DNA from: Oscillospiraceae bacterium
GTDB lineage: Bacteria; Bacillota; Clostridia; Oscillospirales; UBA929
Direction of reading: 5' to 3'
Length of the DNA stretch: 37,320 bases
Assembly: GCA_009777475.1 (NCBI GenBank)
Contig: WRLU01000019.1
Location: 1-37,320, forward strand
The translations under genes and the position numbers were made by a program. Below the pieces are notes generated by a model that had not been told where the DNA came from, searched no databases, and worked only from the letters and a program-made list of their open reading frames with translations. Positions 7,541-15,345 of this stretch are shown here, piece by piece; position 1 is the stretch's first letter, and the number at the start of each line of letters is the position of its first letter.

Positions 7541-8815
7541 TTAATTCCACAGAACCACTCCCCATATAGTGCATACCGCAACTGAAATTACAATAACCCC
7601 TTTTTTATAAAGCCGGAGAGGCAATAGCCCCATACAGGAGAGCAGGATCAAATAAGGCATGAAGTCCATAGAGTACCGCATTCCGAACTGAGCGGCACCG
7701 TTCGCCCAGAAAAGCATGAAGGGTACAGCTATTGCAGTAGCTGAGGCTAACAACAGCCAAGCAACGATCTTTTGTTCAGCGGATTTTTTCCACCATGCCG
7801 AAGCTGCAAAGTACAAGGCAGGGGAAACAAAGGTTAAAGCTGTCCCCCATATTTCAAAAACCAAAAATGGGAAATCGGATTGGACCTTAGGCGGCACCAA
7901 GAACAAATATTTTAAGCTTTCCGGTATATGCTTTATATGAAAACCCTTGCCGTGCAGAGAGATAAGCTCCTTTAGGTAATCTAAGTGGGATTCAGGAGGC
8001 TGAGCCTGCAGCTCATCGTATAGGTGACGTAAGCTGTCCTTAAAAAACACCAAGGTATAGCTCTGGTCGGTTATAGTGCCGTACCGCGCACAATTATACA
8101 GCATATACAACGCCCCGAAAATCGACATGCCAGCCACAAAACAGGATATGCTTTGCCACAGCCTTTCCTTTTTACGAATAAATATGTAGCCCAAATAGAA
8201 TATTACCCCTAATAATGCCGACATCCTGCAGGTTACTGCCAACCCGAAGAACAACCCGCTCAGAAATAAATTCAAAAATTGGTTTTTAGCCGATGGCACA
8301 GTAAGGAAATAAATCGCAAAAAACACAAAGAACAGCATGGATATATGCCCGAGCGACCAAGAGGTAACCAGGGATGTTAGGTGAAAGTTGACCGTGCCGA
8401 ACATAAGAAATGACGTAAACCAAAGGCGTTCTTTTATGTCCCCTATCTTTAAATTTTTTAAAATCAGATAGAATAGCACGGCATTTGAGGCACCAAGTAA
8501 TAATCCTAAGTAAAGGGTGTTGAAGCCGTCAATCCCCCATATTATAATAAATGGGAGATGAAGCAGTGCCGGCCCCGGGCCGAAATGTACAAATTGCCGT
8601 CCGCCAAATTCTGTTGATTCCAAATAAGATGGCAGGCTGACATCCAATCGCCCGCTAAGCATACTGTCAGCTAAATAGGAAAAATTGTTGTAAAACACAA
8701 AATCCGGGTGATTTGAAAAAGAGAAAAAAACAATAAAGGCACTGATGAAGATGCAAATTTCAACGGTGTATTTCTTTTGAAAAAATAAGGTGATTCCATT
8801 TAATTTTCCCTGCAC
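7541..8815 (-). CDS. Polytopic membrane protein, GT-C-type glycosyltransferase-like
   Basis: The product is 424 aa with about ten hydrophobic segments. The first large outer loop (DSMLSGRLDVSLPSYLE... HFGPGPALLHLPF) resembles the acidic loop of GT-C/PMT-39-like enzymes that transfer sugars from lipid-linked donors. Family and substrate are not certain. Start: the open frame extends to a TTG at 8902, but that TTG lies inside the TTGACA of a promoter. GTG 8815 has AGGAGG (8822-8827) six nt upstream and is chosen. A short upstream reading frame ends on this GTG. Divergent from the SpoIIQ-like gene. Confidence 0.7.
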   Translation of the reverse strand: MQGKLNGITLFFQKKYTVEICIFISAFIVFFSFSNHPDFVFYNNFSYLADSMLSGRLDVSLPSYLESTEFGGRQFVHFGPGPALLHLPFIIIWGIDGFNTLYLGLLLGASNAVLFYLILKNLKIGDIKERLWFTSFLMFGTVNFHLTSLVTSWSLGHISMLFFVFFAIYFLTVPSAKNQFLNLFLSGLFFGLAVTCRMSALLGVIFYLGYIFIRKKERLWQSISCFVAGMSIFGALYMLYNCARYGTITDQSYTLVFFKDSLRHLYDELQAQPPESHLDYLKELISLHGKGFHIKHIPESLKYLFLVPPKVQSDFPFLVFEIWGTALTFVSPALYFAASAWWKKSAEQKIVAWLLLASATAIAVPFMLFWANGAAQFGMRYSMDFMPYLILLSCMGLLPLRLYKKGVIVISVAVCTIWGVVLWN

Positions 8816-8850
8816 TAAAATCCTCCTCCCTGCCGCGCTGTGTTCACCAT
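8815..8850 (-). other. 11-codon upstream reading frame overlapping the GTG of the membrane-protein gene
   Basis: On the minus strand ATG at 8850 opens MVNTARQGGGF and stops with TAG at 8817-8815. The last G of this stop is the first base of the GTG at 8815. An AGGAGG precedes the ATG, though only 1 nt away, which weakens the case. It could couple or tune translation of the downstream gene, or be chance. Confidence 0.35.
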
Positions 8851-8873
8851 ACCTCCTACACATAGTGCGATAA

Positions 8874-8902
8874 AGTCTAGCATAAAAAATCGCGGCTGTC
8901 AA
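8874..8902 (-). promoter_or_regulatory. Sigma-A promoter of the membrane-protein gene
   Basis: On the minus strand TTGACA (8897-8902) and TAGACT (8874-8879) are 17 bp apart. Transcription would start near 8867, giving a ~50-nt leader to the GTG at 8815. This also rules out the TTG at 8902 as a start codon. Confidence 0.7.
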
Positions 8903-8941
8903 TTGTGCTGAAAAATTTTATAGATTGTCCTTGCTAAAATA

Positions 8942-8972
8942 TGTATAAGCACCTTTTTCTTGGGTCATACTA
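8942..8972 (+). promoter_or_regulatory. Putative forespore-sigma (sigma-F type) promoter of the SpoIIQ-like gene
   Basis: TGTATA at 8942-8947 resembles the -35, and GGTCATACTA at 8963-8972 fits a GG-NN-A-H-A-N-T-R type -10, 15 bp apart. The start would fall only just before the GGAGGTG at 8979-8985, so the leader is very short. The CATACTAT inside it also resembles a sigma-E -10. No good sigma-A promoter is seen here. Confidence 0.45.
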
Positions 8973-8993
8973 TTCCTCGGAGGTGCTTTAATT

Positions 8994-9836
8994 ATGAACA
9001 ATAAAAAGCAAGGCGGACCACAAGGATTCTTGAACTTTATGGCAGGCAAAGGATTTTACGCGGTACTTTTTCTCTGTTTGGCGGCAATAGGTGCATCGGG
9101 ATATATGCTCTTTTTCCGCGGGGAGAATCCCTCAGGCACTGACGGTCTTACACTAAGCAATATACCTACCCCTTCCCCGGCATCTGCTTTCGGGCAACCC
9201 TCATTGGCACCAGCAAAGCCAACACCGGCAGATGAGGCTGCCTCACGGCAACTCGAAACACCCGCGCCGCAGGCACTCTCTGGGCCGGAGGACATCATCG
9301 TTGATGAGCAAGATCCAGGTCCCGACATGGGTGTTGCCGCGCCGGCAGAAATCCCTGACTCTAAGCCCAAGGCATCACCCAAGCCAAAAGCAACCCCAGT
9401 GCCACAAAAAAAGGAAAACCCCCAGGCAGGATTTTTCTGGCCGGTGATGGGTGCAATAAGCCGGGAGTACACCGGCACCAAAATGGTATTTAACTCAAAT
9501 ATGCAGGATTTTCGGACGCATTCAGGGATTGACATTGAGGCCGTGCCTGACACAAATGTTTTAGCTTCCGCCCCAGGCAACGTTACCGAGGTTTTGCAAG
9601 ACAGGCAATATGGCACCATGGTTGTCATTGACCATCATAACGGCTATGTCACCCGGTACGGCAATCTCCAGCATCCCGCCAATGCAGCTGAAGGTCAGTG
9701 GGTCAATCCAGGCGATGTCATCGGGGCAATAGGGGAAACCTCTCTGCTTAACACTTCGGGTAGCGGTCATCTTCATTTTGAAATTATAAAAAACGGCAAG
9801 CAGAAAAACCCGGTCAAGCTTCTCCCTAAGAGCTAA
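8994..9836 (+). CDS. spoIIQ: M23/LytM-domain membrane protein, SpoIIQ-like
   Basis: The 280-aa protein has a short cytoplasmic start, one membrane helix (about residues 21-41), a Pro/Ala/Lys-rich linker (50-145) and a LytM domain (149-275). The metal-site residues are present: H176 and D180 in THSGID, and H259-x-H261 in GHLHFEI. The domain opening, SREYTGTKMVFNSNMQDFRTHSGIDI, follows the SpoIIQ pattern rather than that of cell-wall hydrolases with LysM. In spore formers SpoIIQ sits in the forespore membrane and joins SpoIIIAH to bridge the two membranes during engulfment. GGAGGTG precedes the ATG. A possible forespore promoter lies upstream and a strong terminator downstream, so it is monocistronic. 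A generic M23 peptidase is the alternative. Confidence 0.78.
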   Translation: MNNKKQGGPQGFLNFMAGKGFYAVLFLCLAAIGASGYMLFFRGENPSGTDGLTLSNIPTPSPASAFGQPSLAPAKPTPADEAASRQLETPAPQALSGPEDIIVDEQDPGPDMGVAAPAEIPDSKPKASPKPKATPVPQKKENPQAGFFWPVMGAISREYTGTKMVFNSNMQDFRTHSGIDIEAVPDTNVLASAPGNVTEVLQDRQYGTMVVIDHHNGYVTRYGNLQHPANAAEGQWVNPGDVIGAIGETSLLNTSGSGHLHFEIIKNGKQKNPVKLLPKS

Positions 9837-9853
9837 CATTCAGGCTTAAAATA

Positions 9854-9890
9854 AAAGACCGCACTCACGAACGATGTGAGTGCGGTCTTT
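9854..9890. terminator. Bidirectional terminator between spoIIQ and abrB
   Basis: A perfect 15-bp stem (9854-9868 with 9876-9890) around a 7-nt loop has A residues on the left and T residues on the right. It can therefore end transcription of both convergent genes. Confidence 0.92.
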
Positions 9891-9904
9891 TCACTTCTGC
9901 AGAA

Positions 9905-10147
9905 TTATTGGCTTTTCAGGAACGATACACAGGCACCACAGACGTTTTTGTCCATGTGATCTATCATGTTCCCGGAATTCCCGCAGAAAGTACAAGCCGG
10001 TTCATATTTTTGCAAAACAACTCTGCCGTCTTCCACAAAAATCTCCAGCGAATCCCTCTCGCTGATGCCGAGAGTTCTACGTAATTCGATGGGAAGAACA
10101 ATGCGACCAAGCTCGTCAATTCTCCTTGTAATTCCAGTAGCTTTCAT
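9905..10147 (-). CDS. abrB: AbrB-family transition-state regulator with C-terminal zinc-ribbon-like tail
   Basis: The 80-aa protein starts with the AbrB swapped-hairpin DNA-binding domain (KATGITRRIDELGRIVLPIE, residues 2-21, then LRRTLGISERDSLEIF). It ends with two CxxC pairs (CTFCGN... CGAC), common in clostridial AbrB and likely to bind zinc. AbrB proteins repress post-exponential and sporulation genes during growth. The open frame runs upstream to 10171, but AAGGAGG (10156-10162) sits 8 nt before the ATG at 10147, and family members start here. It has its own promoter immediately downstream of rplQ. Confidence 0.92.
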   Translation of the reverse strand: MKATGITRRIDELGRIVLPIELRRTLGISERDSLEIFVEDGRVVLQKYEPACTFCGNSGNMIDHMDKNVCGACVSFLKSQ

Positions 10148-10214
10148 CAGTTTAACCTCCTTACACTTCAATTTGCCGTGCAGAGAACTGTCTTCCCTTC
10201 ACAACATCCTACAA

Positions 10215-10243
10215 ATTGTAACATCATTTTTCGAGCTTGTCAA
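10215..10243 (-). promoter_or_regulatory. Sigma-A promoter of abrB
   Basis: On the minus strand TTGACA (10238-10243) and TACAAT (10215-10220) are 17 bp apart, leaving a ~60-nt leader before the abrB ATG. It lies within 30 bp of the rplQ stop; no terminator was seen between, so ribosomal-operon read-through into abrB is possible. Confidence 0.85.
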
Positions 10244-10246
10244 CCC

Positions 10247-10615
10247 TTATTTTGAAAAAATTTCGGTTTTTTCGTCAAGGACTTCTAGCATTGCCATTTC
10301 AGCGGCATCCCCTCTGCGAGGACCTAATAAAGTCATACGAGTATAACCGCCGCTACGCTCTGCAAAAGCAGGGGCGATCTCCCCAAAAAGCTTTTTCACC
10401 ACATCTTCCTTGGTTATAAATCTCATTGCCTGACGCCGTGCGGCAACTGTACCTTTTTTTCCTAAGGTAATCATCTTTTCCGCTAAAATAGCCGTTTCCT
10501 GCGCCCGCGTTGCTGTTGTGGTTATCTTACCCTTTTCTAATACGGCAGTAACCAAGCCCCTCAGCATAGACAGCCTATGCGCGGTGGGGCGGCCCAATTT
10601 TCTTGCTCCCGGCAT
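10247..10615 (-). CDS. rplQ: 50S ribosomal protein L17
   Basis: The 122-aa protein has the L17 N-terminal block ([20 protein letters not shown]) and the C-terminal [22 protein letters not shown]. It binds 23S rRNA near the exit-tunnel side of the 50S subunit. It is the last gene of the ribosomal superoperon, 22 nt after rpoA, the usual Firmicute order. Length is normal. Confidence 0.98.
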   Translation of the reverse strand: MPGARKLGRPTAHRLSMLRGLVTAVLEKGKITTTATRAQETAILAEKMITLGKKGTVAARRQAMRFITKEDVVKKLFGEIAPAFAERSGGYTRMTLLGPRRGDAAEMAMLEVLDEKTEIFSK

Positions 10616-10637
10616 TATTTTTACCTCCTACAAATCT

Positions 10638-11579
10638 TTATTCAAGACGAAGTCCGAGCTCCATGGTTTTTAATTTCAACATAACCTCCTCCAAGCTCTT
10701 GCGGCCCAAGTTGCGGACCTTCATCATATCATTCTCCGTACGGCTCAATAAATCATCGACCGTATTGATTCCAGCACGCTTCAGACAGTTGAAGCTACGC
10801 ACCGACAAATCCATTTCCTCAATAGACATTTCCAAAATCCTCTCGCGCGGATCCACGTACTTGGAAACTACTGTATCCTGACTGCTTATTTCGGCATTTA
10901 AAACGGTAAAATCCTTCAATAAATCAGTCAAAATCTTAGCACCAAGAGAAACCGCATCCTTCGCCGAGAGGGTTTTATCCGTCCAAACCTCCAATGTCAA
11001 TTTGTCAAGATCTGTCACATTTCCAACGCGAGTATTTTCCACTGAAAAATTGACCTTCAGCACCGGCGTATAAATACTGTCCACCGGAATCAGCCCGATT
11101 ATGGTCTGTGAGGGTTTATTTTGCTCAGAGCCTACATATCCGCGGCCATGGTTCATGGTCATCTCCATGCTAAGACGAGCATCCTCTGCAAGTGTGGCAA
11201 TGTGCAAATCGGGATTTAATATTTCAACATCACTGTCGCCCTTGATATCTCCCGCAGTGACCTGGCAGGGACCATGTGCTTCGATGAAAACTGTTTTGGA
11301 TTCTCTTCCGTGCATACGAGCGACTATGCCCTTTATGTTGAGGACAATCTCCGCAACGTCCTCTTTAACTCCTGGAATTGCGGAATATTCATGCTGAACT
11401 CCTGCAAATTTTACCGCAGTAACTGCCGTTCCCGGCAAGCTTGACAGAAGAATACGCCGCAAAGCATTCCCCAAGGTAGTTCCGTAACCACACTCCAGCG
11501 GTTCAACAACAAACTTACCGTAAGATTCATAATCACCGTCAACCACACATTCGATGCGAGGTTTTTCCATTTCTATCAT
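10638..11579 (-). CDS. rpoA: DNA-directed RNA polymerase alpha subunit
   Basis: The 313-aa protein has the N-terminal assembly domain ([20 protein letters not shown], residues ~34-53) and the C-terminal domain from about residue 254 ([20 protein letters not shown], then [10 protein letters not shown]), which contacts UP elements and activators. AAGGAG precedes the ATG at 11579 by a normal distance. Position between rpsD and rplQ is standard for the alpha operon, tying polymerase supply to ribosome synthesis. Confidence 0.98.
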   Translation of the reverse strand: MIEMEKPRIECVVDGDYESYGKFVVEPLECGYGTTLGNALRRILLSSLPGTAVTAVKFAGVQHEYSAIPGVKEDVAEIVLNIKGIVARMHGRESKTVFIEAHGPCQVTAGDIKGDSDVEILNPDLHIATLAEDARLSMEMTMNHGRGYVGSEQNKPSQTIIGLIPVDSIYTPVLKVNFSVENTRVGNVTDLDKLTLEVWTDKTLSAKDAVSLGAKILTDLLKDFTVLNAEISSQDTVVSKYVDPRERILEMSIEEMDLSVRSFNCLKRAGINTVDDLLSRTENDMMKVRNLGRKSLEEVMLKLKTMELGLRLE

Positions 11580-11632
11580 GAAAACACTCCTTTTTTATAG
11601 TCTGAAAACAGCTGGTTCCAGTGTGAGGACTA

Positions 11633-12259
11633 CTATTTGGAGTACAGCTCGACAATCATTTGCTCTTCAATCGGGAAATCAACATCCTCCCTAGTCGGAA
11701 GGGCAGTGATGGAAGCCTGGTGCTTATCACGGTCCGGCGAAATCCAATTGGGAACCGGATGAGAGGCATTCGCTTCAAATAGGAACTTAAACTTCTCAAG
11801 CGTCCGACTTTTCTGCCTGACAGCGACTACCATGCCCGGTTTGACCAAAAACGACGGTACGGTAACTCTGCGACCGTCTACCATGAAGTGTCCGTGACTT
11901 ACAAGCTGGCGTGCCTCGGGCCGACTCATAGCATAACCCATCCGGTAAACCACATTGTCCAGTCTACGCTCAAGAAGGGATAGCAGATTAACGCCTGTCT
12001 GCCCACCCATGGCTGTTGCCATATTAAAGTATTTGCGGAACTGACCCTCCAAAACCCCATAATATCGGCGGGCTTTCTGCTTTTCACGCAACTGTATTCC
12101 GTATTCGCTAGGTTTTTTCCTCCCCTGACCATGCTGTCCGGGCGGATAGGGGCGGCGCGATACGCAGCACTTTTCGGAATAGCACTTATCGCCCTTCAAA
12201 AAGAGCTTTTGATTTTCACGGCGGCACTGACGGCACACCGAATCGGTATATCTTGCCAT
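11633..12259 (-). CDS. rpsD: 30S ribosomal protein S4, zinc-binding form
   Basis: The 208-aa primary 16S rRNA binder has an N-terminal zinc site (C9, C12, C26 and C31/C32), so it is the C+ paralogue. The S4 RNA-binding domain is at about 97-150 ([20 protein letters not shown]). It lies inside the alpha operon here, unlike B. subtilis where rpsD is a separate unit. A 7-bp hairpin sits directly before its ribosome binding site. Confidence 0.98.
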   Translation of the reverse strand: MARYTDSVCRQCRRENQKLFLKGDKCYSEKCCVSRRPYPPGQHGQGRKKPSEYGIQLREKQKARRYYGVLEGQFRKYFNMATAMGGQTGVNLLSLLERRLDNVVYRMGYAMSRPEARQLVSHGHFMVDGRRVTVPSFLVKPGMVVAVRQKSRTLEKFKFLFEANASHPVPNWISPDRDKHQASITALPTREDVDFPIEEQMIVELYSK

Positions 12260-12274
12260 AAATTTCCCTCCTAT

Positions 12275-12291
12275 TTTGCGTTATACGCAAA
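12275..12291 (-). other. Hairpin just upstream of the rpsD ribosome binding site
   Basis: TTTGCGT and ACGCAAA form a 7-bp stem with a 3-nt loop, immediately before the AGGAGGG of rpsD in the 137-nt rpsK-rpsD gap. It could take part in S4 autocontrol or protect an mRNA end. The rest of this gap shows no gene. Confidence 0.4.
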
Positions 12292-12396
12292 TCATTCTGT
12301 ATCTGCGGTGAGCCATAACATTACAGCCACACCCTCTGTCAATCCTATTTTGTGTGCAATCACACTAATTTTCCCAGCATTTAGAATTACTGCGGA

Positions 12397-12798
12397 TTAC
12401 ACTCTCCGTCTCTTGGGCGGACGGCAACCATTGTGCGGAATCGGTGTTACATCCTTAATCATGGTCACGTCCAAGCCGACTGTCTGCAAAGCCCGAATGG
12501 CAGCCTCCCTCCCCGAGCCGGGACCCTTGACAAAAACCTCTACTGTTTTAAGTCCATGCTCCATGGCGGCTTTGGCGGCGGTTTCTGCGGCAGTCTGCGC
12601 CGCATAAGGCGTTGACTTCCGGCTTCCGCGGAACCCCAGACCTCCGGATGAAGCCCAGGAAATTGCATTTCCTTTAACATCGGTGATTGTTATCATGGTG
12701 TTGTTGAAAGAAGAGCGGATATGCACTTCACCGCGCTCTATGTTTTTCTTCTCGCGGCGGCGATTCCTCACCCCACGTTTTGCTTTCGGTTGAGCCAT
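12397..12798 (-). CDS. rpsK: 30S ribosomal protein S11
   Basis: The 133-aa protein has the S11 signatures [20 protein letters not shown] and the C-terminal [18 protein letters not shown]. It forms part of the 30S platform near the mRNA exit path. Thirteen nt separate it from rpsM. Normal length and order. Confidence 0.98.
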   Translation of the reverse strand: MAQPKAKRGVRNRRREKKNIERGEVHIRSSFNNTMITITDVKGNAISWASSGGLGFRGSRKSTPYAAQTAAETAAKAAMEHGLKTVEVFVKGPGSGREAAIRALQTVGLDVTMIKDVTPIPHNGCRPPKRRRV

Positions 12799-12811
12799 TG
12801 CTTATCCCCCC

Positions 12812-13180
12812 TTACTTTTTCTTATTGGCAATAGTCCTCTTAGGACCCTTGCGTGTCCGCGCATTGGTCTTGGAACGCTGACCGCGTACCGGTAATCCGC
12901 GTCTGTGCCTTAGGCCTCTGTAGCTGCCGATTTCAATCAAACGCTTAATATCCATGGCAACATCCCGGCGCAAATCACCTTCTACCTTGAGGTCTTTCTC
13001 AATGATGCCACGCAACCGCGCAATCTCATCCTCGGTGAGCTTTTTTACTCGGATATCAGGGCTGATATCGGTTTGCGCCAAGATTCTCTTAGCAGTGGTA
13101 AGCCCAATCCCATAAATATAGGTCAGGCCAATCTCCACTCGTTTTTCATTCGGCAAATCTACGCCGGCAATACGAGCCAT
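12812..13180 (-). CDS. rpsM: 30S ribosomal protein S13
   Basis: The 122-aa protein starts [14 protein letters not shown] and ends with the basic tail [20 protein letters not shown] that reaches the P-site tRNA. The open frame extends to 13222 through repeat DNA, but GGAGG sits 8 nt before the ATG at 13180 and every family member starts there. The ~110-bp gap upstream, to rpmJ, holds short ACAATTG-rich repeats. Confidence 0.98.
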   Translation of the reverse strand: MARIAGVDLPNEKRVEIGLTYIYGIGLTTAKRILAQTDISPDIRVKKLTEDEIARLRGIIEKDLKVEGDLRRDVAMDIKRLIEIGSYRGLRHRRGLPVRGQRSKTNARTRKGPKRTIANKKK

Positions 13181-13198
13181 ATAAGGCACCTCCAATAA

Positions 13199-13230
13199 CA
13201 ATGTACAATTGACAATGTACAATTGACAAT
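13199..13230. repeat. Tandem CAATGTACAATTGA repeats between rpsM and rpmJ
   Basis: Two exact 14-bp units lie at 13199-13212 and 13213-13226, followed by a partial CAAT/CAATTG. Similar ACAATTG-rich strings recur at 13266-13289, near 17330 and near 19225, always in gaps of this operon. Confidence 0.75.
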
Positions 13231-13265
13231 TGTGTGTTCCGTTTACGGAAAAGCTTTGTTTTACC

Positions 13266-13289
13266 GATAATTGTCAACTGTCAATTATC
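13266..13289. repeat. Dyad GATAATTG-N8-CAATTATC next to the rpmJ stop
   Basis: Two 8-bp arms are exact inverted copies around TCAACTGT. It resembles the neighbouring ACAATTG repeats and lies 1 nt beyond the rpmJ stop. An mRNA hairpin or a small interspersed repeat are both possible. Confidence 0.6.
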
Positions 13290-13290
13290 C

Positions 13291-13404
13291 TCATCCTTGC
13301 TTCTGTTTATGCTTGGGGTTTATGCAAATGACCATCACTCTGCCGTGGCGCTTGATAATCTTGCATTTTTCACACATCGGTTTTACCGAGGGTCTAACTT
13401 TCAT
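13291..13404 (-). CDS. rpmJ: 50S ribosomal protein L36, zinc-binding form
   Basis: This 37-aa protein opens [20 protein letters not shown] and continues to a TGA at 13291. C11, C14, C27 and H32 form the zinc ribbon of the C+ L36. It lies between infA and rpsM as in other Firmicutes. The next gene upstream on the strand, infA, ends 27 nt before its ATG. It is too short for most ORF callers. Confidence 0.97.
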   Translation of the reverse strand: MKVRPSVKPMCEKCKIIKRHGRVMVICINPKHKQKQG

Positions 13405-13431
13405 GACAGCACTCCCTTTTCTTGGCTCTTT

Positions 13432-13650
13432 TTATTTGCTTCTCCAAACAATTCTACCGCGGGTCAGGTCATAGGGTGACATATGCACGGTGACCTTATC
13501 CCCCTCAAGTATGCGGATAAAATTCATCCGCAATTTGCCTGAAAGATGCGCCTTAATTTCATGCCCTCCGCTGATTTCAACGGTAAATTCGGCATTAGGC
13601 AAAGTTTTTCTTACGATACCTTCAACCTCAATTGAGTCGTCCTTAGCCAT
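13432..13650 (-). CDS. infA: Translation initiation factor IF-1
   Basis: The 72-aa single S1/OB-fold protein ([20 protein letters not shown]... [19 protein letters not shown]) has the usual length. It binds the 30S A site during initiation. It lies between the KOW gene and rpmJ, the normal spc-alpha junction in Clostridia and Bacilli. Confidence 0.98.
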   Translation of the reverse strand: MAKDDSIEVEGIVRKTLPNAEFTVEISGGHEIKAHLSGKLRMNFIRILEGDKVTVHMSPYDLTRGRIVWRSK

Positions 13651-13667
13651 GAATTTCCTCCTTTGCC

Positions 13668-13949
13668 TCAGCCTGTTTTCGGTTCTATTTCCTGTCTCAT
13701 GGATGAAATAGTCTTACGAAGCTCTGAATTGGTAACTTTTTTCCCTGCTCGCAATTTTTCAGATACACCCACCTGAGGACAAGCTAACTGCCAAACATGT
13801 TTCTTGCGCTTGCGCTTGGGTTTCTCTATCCTTCTGGCCCGACCATCAGCAACGAAAATATCATTTCCGTCAGGACAATTGTCTACAATAAACATTATCC
13901 TGCCTTTGTCCCTTCCCTGACGAGAGATAATAATATCACCTATCTCCAT
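13668..13949 (-). CDS. KOW-domain RNA-binding protein (L14e-like)
   Basis: The 93-aa protein has an N-terminal KOW motif ([20 protein letters not shown]) and a Lys/Arg-rich middle ([17 protein letters not shown]). Small KOW proteins of this type lie between map and infA in many Firmicutes and resemble archaeal/eukaryotic L14e. A ribosome-associated or RNA-binding role is likely but not established. Its GGAGGG is inside the end of map, one nt separates the map stop from its ATG, and translation should be coupled. Confidence 0.9.
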   Translation of the reverse strand: MEIGDIIISRQGRDKGRIMFIVDNCPDGNDIFVADGRARRIEKPKRKRKKHVWQLACPQVGVSEKLRAGKKVTNSELRKTISSMRQEIEPKTG

Positions 13950-13950
13950 A

Positions 13951-14703
13951 TCATCCCTCCAAAAGGGTCAAGAACTCCGGGGCATCCTGGGTGACTAAAA
14001 GTGTGTGTTCATAATGCGAGCTTAACTGCCCATCTGTGGTAACAACAGTCCAGCCGTCACTGAGGATTTCAACATCCTCCGAACCCAAGTTAACCATAGG
14101 CTCTATCGCCAAGGTCATGCCGGGAATCAGTCTTGCTCCCCGGCTCCCATCCCAAAAATTGGGGATCTCGGGATCCTCATGCAACCTTTTTCCCACGCCG
14201 TGTCCGGTATACTGTTTAACTATCTCAAAGCCTTGGCGTTTAGAGTATCCTTCCAGTTCTTTGGAAATGTCTGAAACTCTGGCTCCGCGCCTTGCCTTAT
14301 CTGCCGCCGCCCAAAAGCAATCCTCTGTAACCTCTATCAGACGCGCCGCTTGGTCTGAAATACATCCAACCGGAAACGTTGCCGCCGTGTCGCCCACATA
14401 ACCATCTAAGGTGGCCCCTGCATCAATGCTCACAATGTCACCCTCCCGGAGCTTCCTGTTGCCCGGAATCCCATGGATAAGCTCCTCGTTAACCGATACG
14501 CAGCACCCTCCGGGAAATCCTCTGTAGTTCAAAAAAGTGGGTACGGCACCATGGTTCTCAATGACACGGCACACTGCCTTGCAAACCTGAGCGGTAGTCA
14601 TTCCGGGTCTCACAGCCTCACCCCCGGCTCTGAGTGCCAGCGCGGCAACTCTGCCCGCCCTACGCATGCGTTCAATCTCACGAGGCGATTTTACCCTTAT
14701 CAT
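13951..14703 (-). CDS. map: Type I methionine aminopeptidase
   Basis: The 250-aa enzyme removes the N-terminal Met from nascent proteins. The five metal ligands are visible: D94, D105, H168 (TGHGVG), E201 (AIEPM) and E232 (YEHT), with H78 in the substrate pocket. No N-terminal zinc extension is present, so it is type Ia. It overlaps adk by 4 nt (ATGA). Confidence 0.98.
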   Translation of the reverse strand: MIRVKSPREIERMRRAGRVAALALRAGGEAVRPGMTTAQVCKAVCRVIENHGAVPTFLNYRGFPGGCCVSVNEELIHGIPGNRKLREGDIVSIDAGATLDGYVGDTAATFPVGCISDQAARLIEVTEDCFWAAADKARRGARVSDISKELEGYSKRQGFEIVKQYTGHGVGKRLHEDPEIPNFWDGSRGARLIPGMTLAIEPMVNLGSEDVEILSDGWTVVTTDGQLSSHYEHTLLVTQDAPEFLTLLEG

Positions 14704-15332
14704 ATACCGAGTGCCTGAAATACTCGTGAGGTTGTCTCACTGACATCATTGCACCCGCACACCTCGTACAGGATACCCATATCCTCATAAAATTTCAAAA
14801 GCGGCTCAGTTTGATCATGGTATGTCTTCAGCCGTTCCTGAACTGTTTCGGGGGCATCGTCCTTGCGGCGGATGAGCTCCCTGGCGCATTTATCGCACAC
14901 ACCCTCTTTACGCGGTTTTTTGCTTTCGATGTGGTATGTTGCTCCGCAATCCGGGCATACACGCCGCCCACTCATTCTCTCTTCTATTATGTGATCCTCA
15001 ACATTGATGAAAAGAGCCTTGTCAACCGTTAAGCCTGCATCAATCAGTGCCTCGGCCTGATGAATGGTACGCGGGAAACCATCTAAGATATAGCCATTTT
15101 CGCAGTCCGGATTCCCTAAGCGCATACCTACAATCTCAATAACGACCTCATCAGGAACCAAGCCTCCCGACTCTATATAGCTCTCGGCTTTCAATCCGGC
15201 TTCAGTGCCTTCCTTCATAGCCGCCCGGAGCATATCCCCGGTAGAAACAACCGGTATCCCAATTTTAGCAGAAATCGCCACACCCTGTGTTCCTTTCCCC
15301 GATCCTGGGGCACCCAATAAAAGTATAGTCAT
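14700..15332 (-). CDS. adk: Adenylate kinase, zinc-LID form
   Basis: The 210-aa enzyme interconverts ATP + AMP and 2 ADP. The P-loop GAPGSGKGTQ is at 7-16, and DGFPRTIHQAEAL carries the AMP-site segment. The LID holds four Cys (126, 129, 146, 149), the structural zinc site of Gram-positive adenylate kinases. It sits 13 nt after secY and overlaps map. Confidence 0.98.
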   Translation of the reverse strand: MTILLLGAPGSGKGTQGVAISAKIGIPVVSTGDMLRAAMKEGTEAGLKAESYIESGGLVPDEVVIEIVGMRLGNPDCENGYILDGFPRTIHQAEALIDAGLTVDKALFINVEDHIIEERMSGRRVCPDCGATYHIESKKPRKEGVCDKCARELIRRKDDAPETVQERLKTYHDQTEPLLKFYEDMGILYEVCGCNDVSETTSRVFQALGI

Positions 15333-15345
15333 AGAAAGTCACCCT

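Noticed and set aside
7541..8902. TTG start at 8902 for the membrane-protein gene
   Set aside because: The TTG is part of the TTGACA of a promoter with TAGACT 17 bp on; GTG 8815 has AGGAGG at 6 nt.
10172..10246. Terminator directly after rplQ
   Set aside because: No stem-loop with a T run was found; the gap is occupied by the abrB promoter instead.
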